A stretch of 5,999 nt of DNA from Planctomycetota bacterium (GTDB lineage: Bacteria; Planctomycetota; Phycisphaerae; WQYP01), in assembly GCA_021852245.1 (NCBI GenBank), contig JAJZNY010000323.1:1-5999 (forward strand), given 5' to 3'. The position numbers and the translations under genes were made by a program. Within the stretch, counting starts at the first letter, position 1. Each line of letters begins with the position of its first letter. The notes below the pieces were generated by a model. The model was given only the letters and a program-made list of their open reading frames with translations. It did not search any database and was not told the origin of the DNA. This document shows, one piece after another, positions 5,227 through 5,999 of the stretch.

Positions 5227-5999
5227 TCAATTCAAGGCTTTGACGACATAGTGTCCCGGCCGCAGTTTCGAGAGCCGCTTGGCGCGGGCGCCGGAGTGCA
5301 GCACCGTGCCGTTGAGCGTTATCGTGTGAGCGTTACGCCAGTTCGGCGGCAGAGACACGGCGGCCGATATACCATGAGGCAGGGTAAAAGCCATTTGAAA
5401 ATATTGTGGGCCCTGTCGAATGGTTTCGACGATTTGGCCCCGAACCGTAGGTACGGTGATATGCGCGAAGGTCAGATTGCCGGGCTGCGGGGCGATGATC
5501 GCTTCGGTGAACCCGGGGTTTCCCGGACGAATTCCCATCAGATAGCGCGGGATAATATTGGCGGGCGCCGCACCCCACACATGATTCCAGTCTTCATTGG
5601 GTTTTGATCGGAAAGTCCAGGCTTCGGCGGTCATGGTGGTTCCTTCTGCCAGCATATGCATCCAACTGTTTGTGCCCGTGGAGGTCATCAATTTGAGAGC
5701 TGCCCCGCCGCGACCGGTCCGATAGAGAGCCATGAGCAGATATTGAGCTCCATAGACGCTGCATCGCATCCCCTGTTTAACCAGAAAATCAGCGATATGT
5801 GCACGGTCGGCTCTGGGTGGAATACCAAATGCCAACGGGAAGAGATTCGCCTGAATGGCGCTATGCGTGGTCCCGATACCGTCGACATACAGCCCCGTTG
5901 CCGGATTGATCAACAGCCGATTCATGGTTCGGCGTATCAATCGGGCACGGGCGGAAAAATAACGTGCGTCGCGTTTATGCCCCAGAGCGGCGGCAATCC
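5227..5999 (-). CDS. Alpha-L-rhamnosidase, GH78 family, C-terminal part (5' end outside window)
   Basis: 256 residues are visible, ending at TGA 5229-5227; the frame is open to the right edge, so only the C-terminal third or less of a typically 700-1100-residue protein is seen. GH78 enzymes cleave terminal alpha-L-rhamnose from glycans by an inverting mechanism, often after export. The visible part holds the end of the (alpha/alpha)6 barrel: NPATGLYVDG, then HSAIQANLFPLAFGI, then EGTTMTAEAW whose second Glu (codon 5625-5623) matches the position of the family's proposed general base, then EDWNHVWGAAPANIIPRYL. A beta-sandwich C-terminal domain typical of bacterial rhamnosidases follows, starting at about GIRPGNPGF. 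Internal TTG and ATG codons near 5940 and 5925 are not starts, because family-like sequence continues upstream of them. The substrate and signal peptide cannot be judged from this fragment. Confidence 0.9.
   Translation of the reverse strand, partial: IAAALGHKRDARYFSARARLIRRTMNRLLINPATGLYVDGIGTTHSAIQANLFPLAFGIPPRADRAHIADFLVKQGMRCSVYGAQYLLMALYRTGRGGAALKLMTSTGTNSWMHMLAEGTTMTAEAWTFRSKPNEDWNHVWGAAPANIIPRYLMGIRPGNPGFTEAIIAPQPGNLTFAHITVPTVRGQIVETIRQGPQYFQMAFTLPHGISAAVSLPPNWRNAHTITLNGTVLHSGARAKRLSKLRPGHYVVKALN

Noticed and set aside
5187..5237. 7-bp inverted repeat CCTTGAA / TTCAAGG across the convergent gene ends, as a bidirectional terminator
   Set aside because: The loop of 37 bases is too long, the stem is AT-rich, and there is no flanking T-run.
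5925..5940. TTG 5940 or ATG 5925 as the start of the rhamnosidase frame
   Set aside because: The frame continues with GH78-like helical sequence (for example GHKRDARYFSARARL) to the window edge, so these are internal codons.

Overview
The window is ordinary bacterial chromosome: dense, mostly housekeeping genes of moderately high GC with tight gene starts, and no mobile element, CRISPR array, tRNA or rRNA that I can see. The mix suggests a Gram-negative environmental bacterium, possibly of the Planctomycetota/PVC group. It combines an enzyme I of the phosphotransferase system with no HPr or sugar permease beside it, a tryptophanyl-tRNA synthetase of the TrpRS II / chlamydial-like type, a GH78 alpha-L-rhamnosidase, and poorly recognised secreted or membrane proteins. 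The taxonomic guess is an inference from gene style only.

Layout. The left part (1-2871) is a leftward block: ptsI (enzyme I, 1090-2871), then 3 bp later a 203-residue membrane-anchored protein of unknown function (475-1086), then the first part of a secreted protein of unknown function that runs off the left edge (1-334, or from 397 if an upstream GTG is used). A divergent intergenic region (2872-3238) separates ptsI from rightward trpS (3239-4315), which is followed after 129 bp by a PAP2-family membrane phosphatase (4445-5167). On the right, converging with the phosphatase, is the 3' part of a GH78 alpha-L-rhamnosidase (5227-5999, minus strand), whose start lies outside the window.

The most interesting region is the trpS leader (about 3115-3238). 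It holds a 19-codon open frame, MHRKFDYVSSIGIPWWNAT, with two adjacent Trp codons directly upstream of the Trp-tRNA synthetase gene. Three perfect inverted repeats lie in a row. The 8 bases abutting the trpS start codon are complementary to two upstream segments. Together these look like a candidate ribosome-mediated attenuation or translational control system sensing charged tRNA-Trp. It is a hypothesis: a promoter-like sequence overlaps the leader start codon and would exclude it, and short palindromes can arise by chance.

Functionally the genes are only loosely linked. PtsI suggests PEP-dependent phosphorelay, probably regulatory. TrpS charges tRNA-Trp. The PAP2 protein probably dephosphorylates a lipid phosphate in the membrane. 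The rhamnosidase removes rhamnose from plant or microbial glycans.
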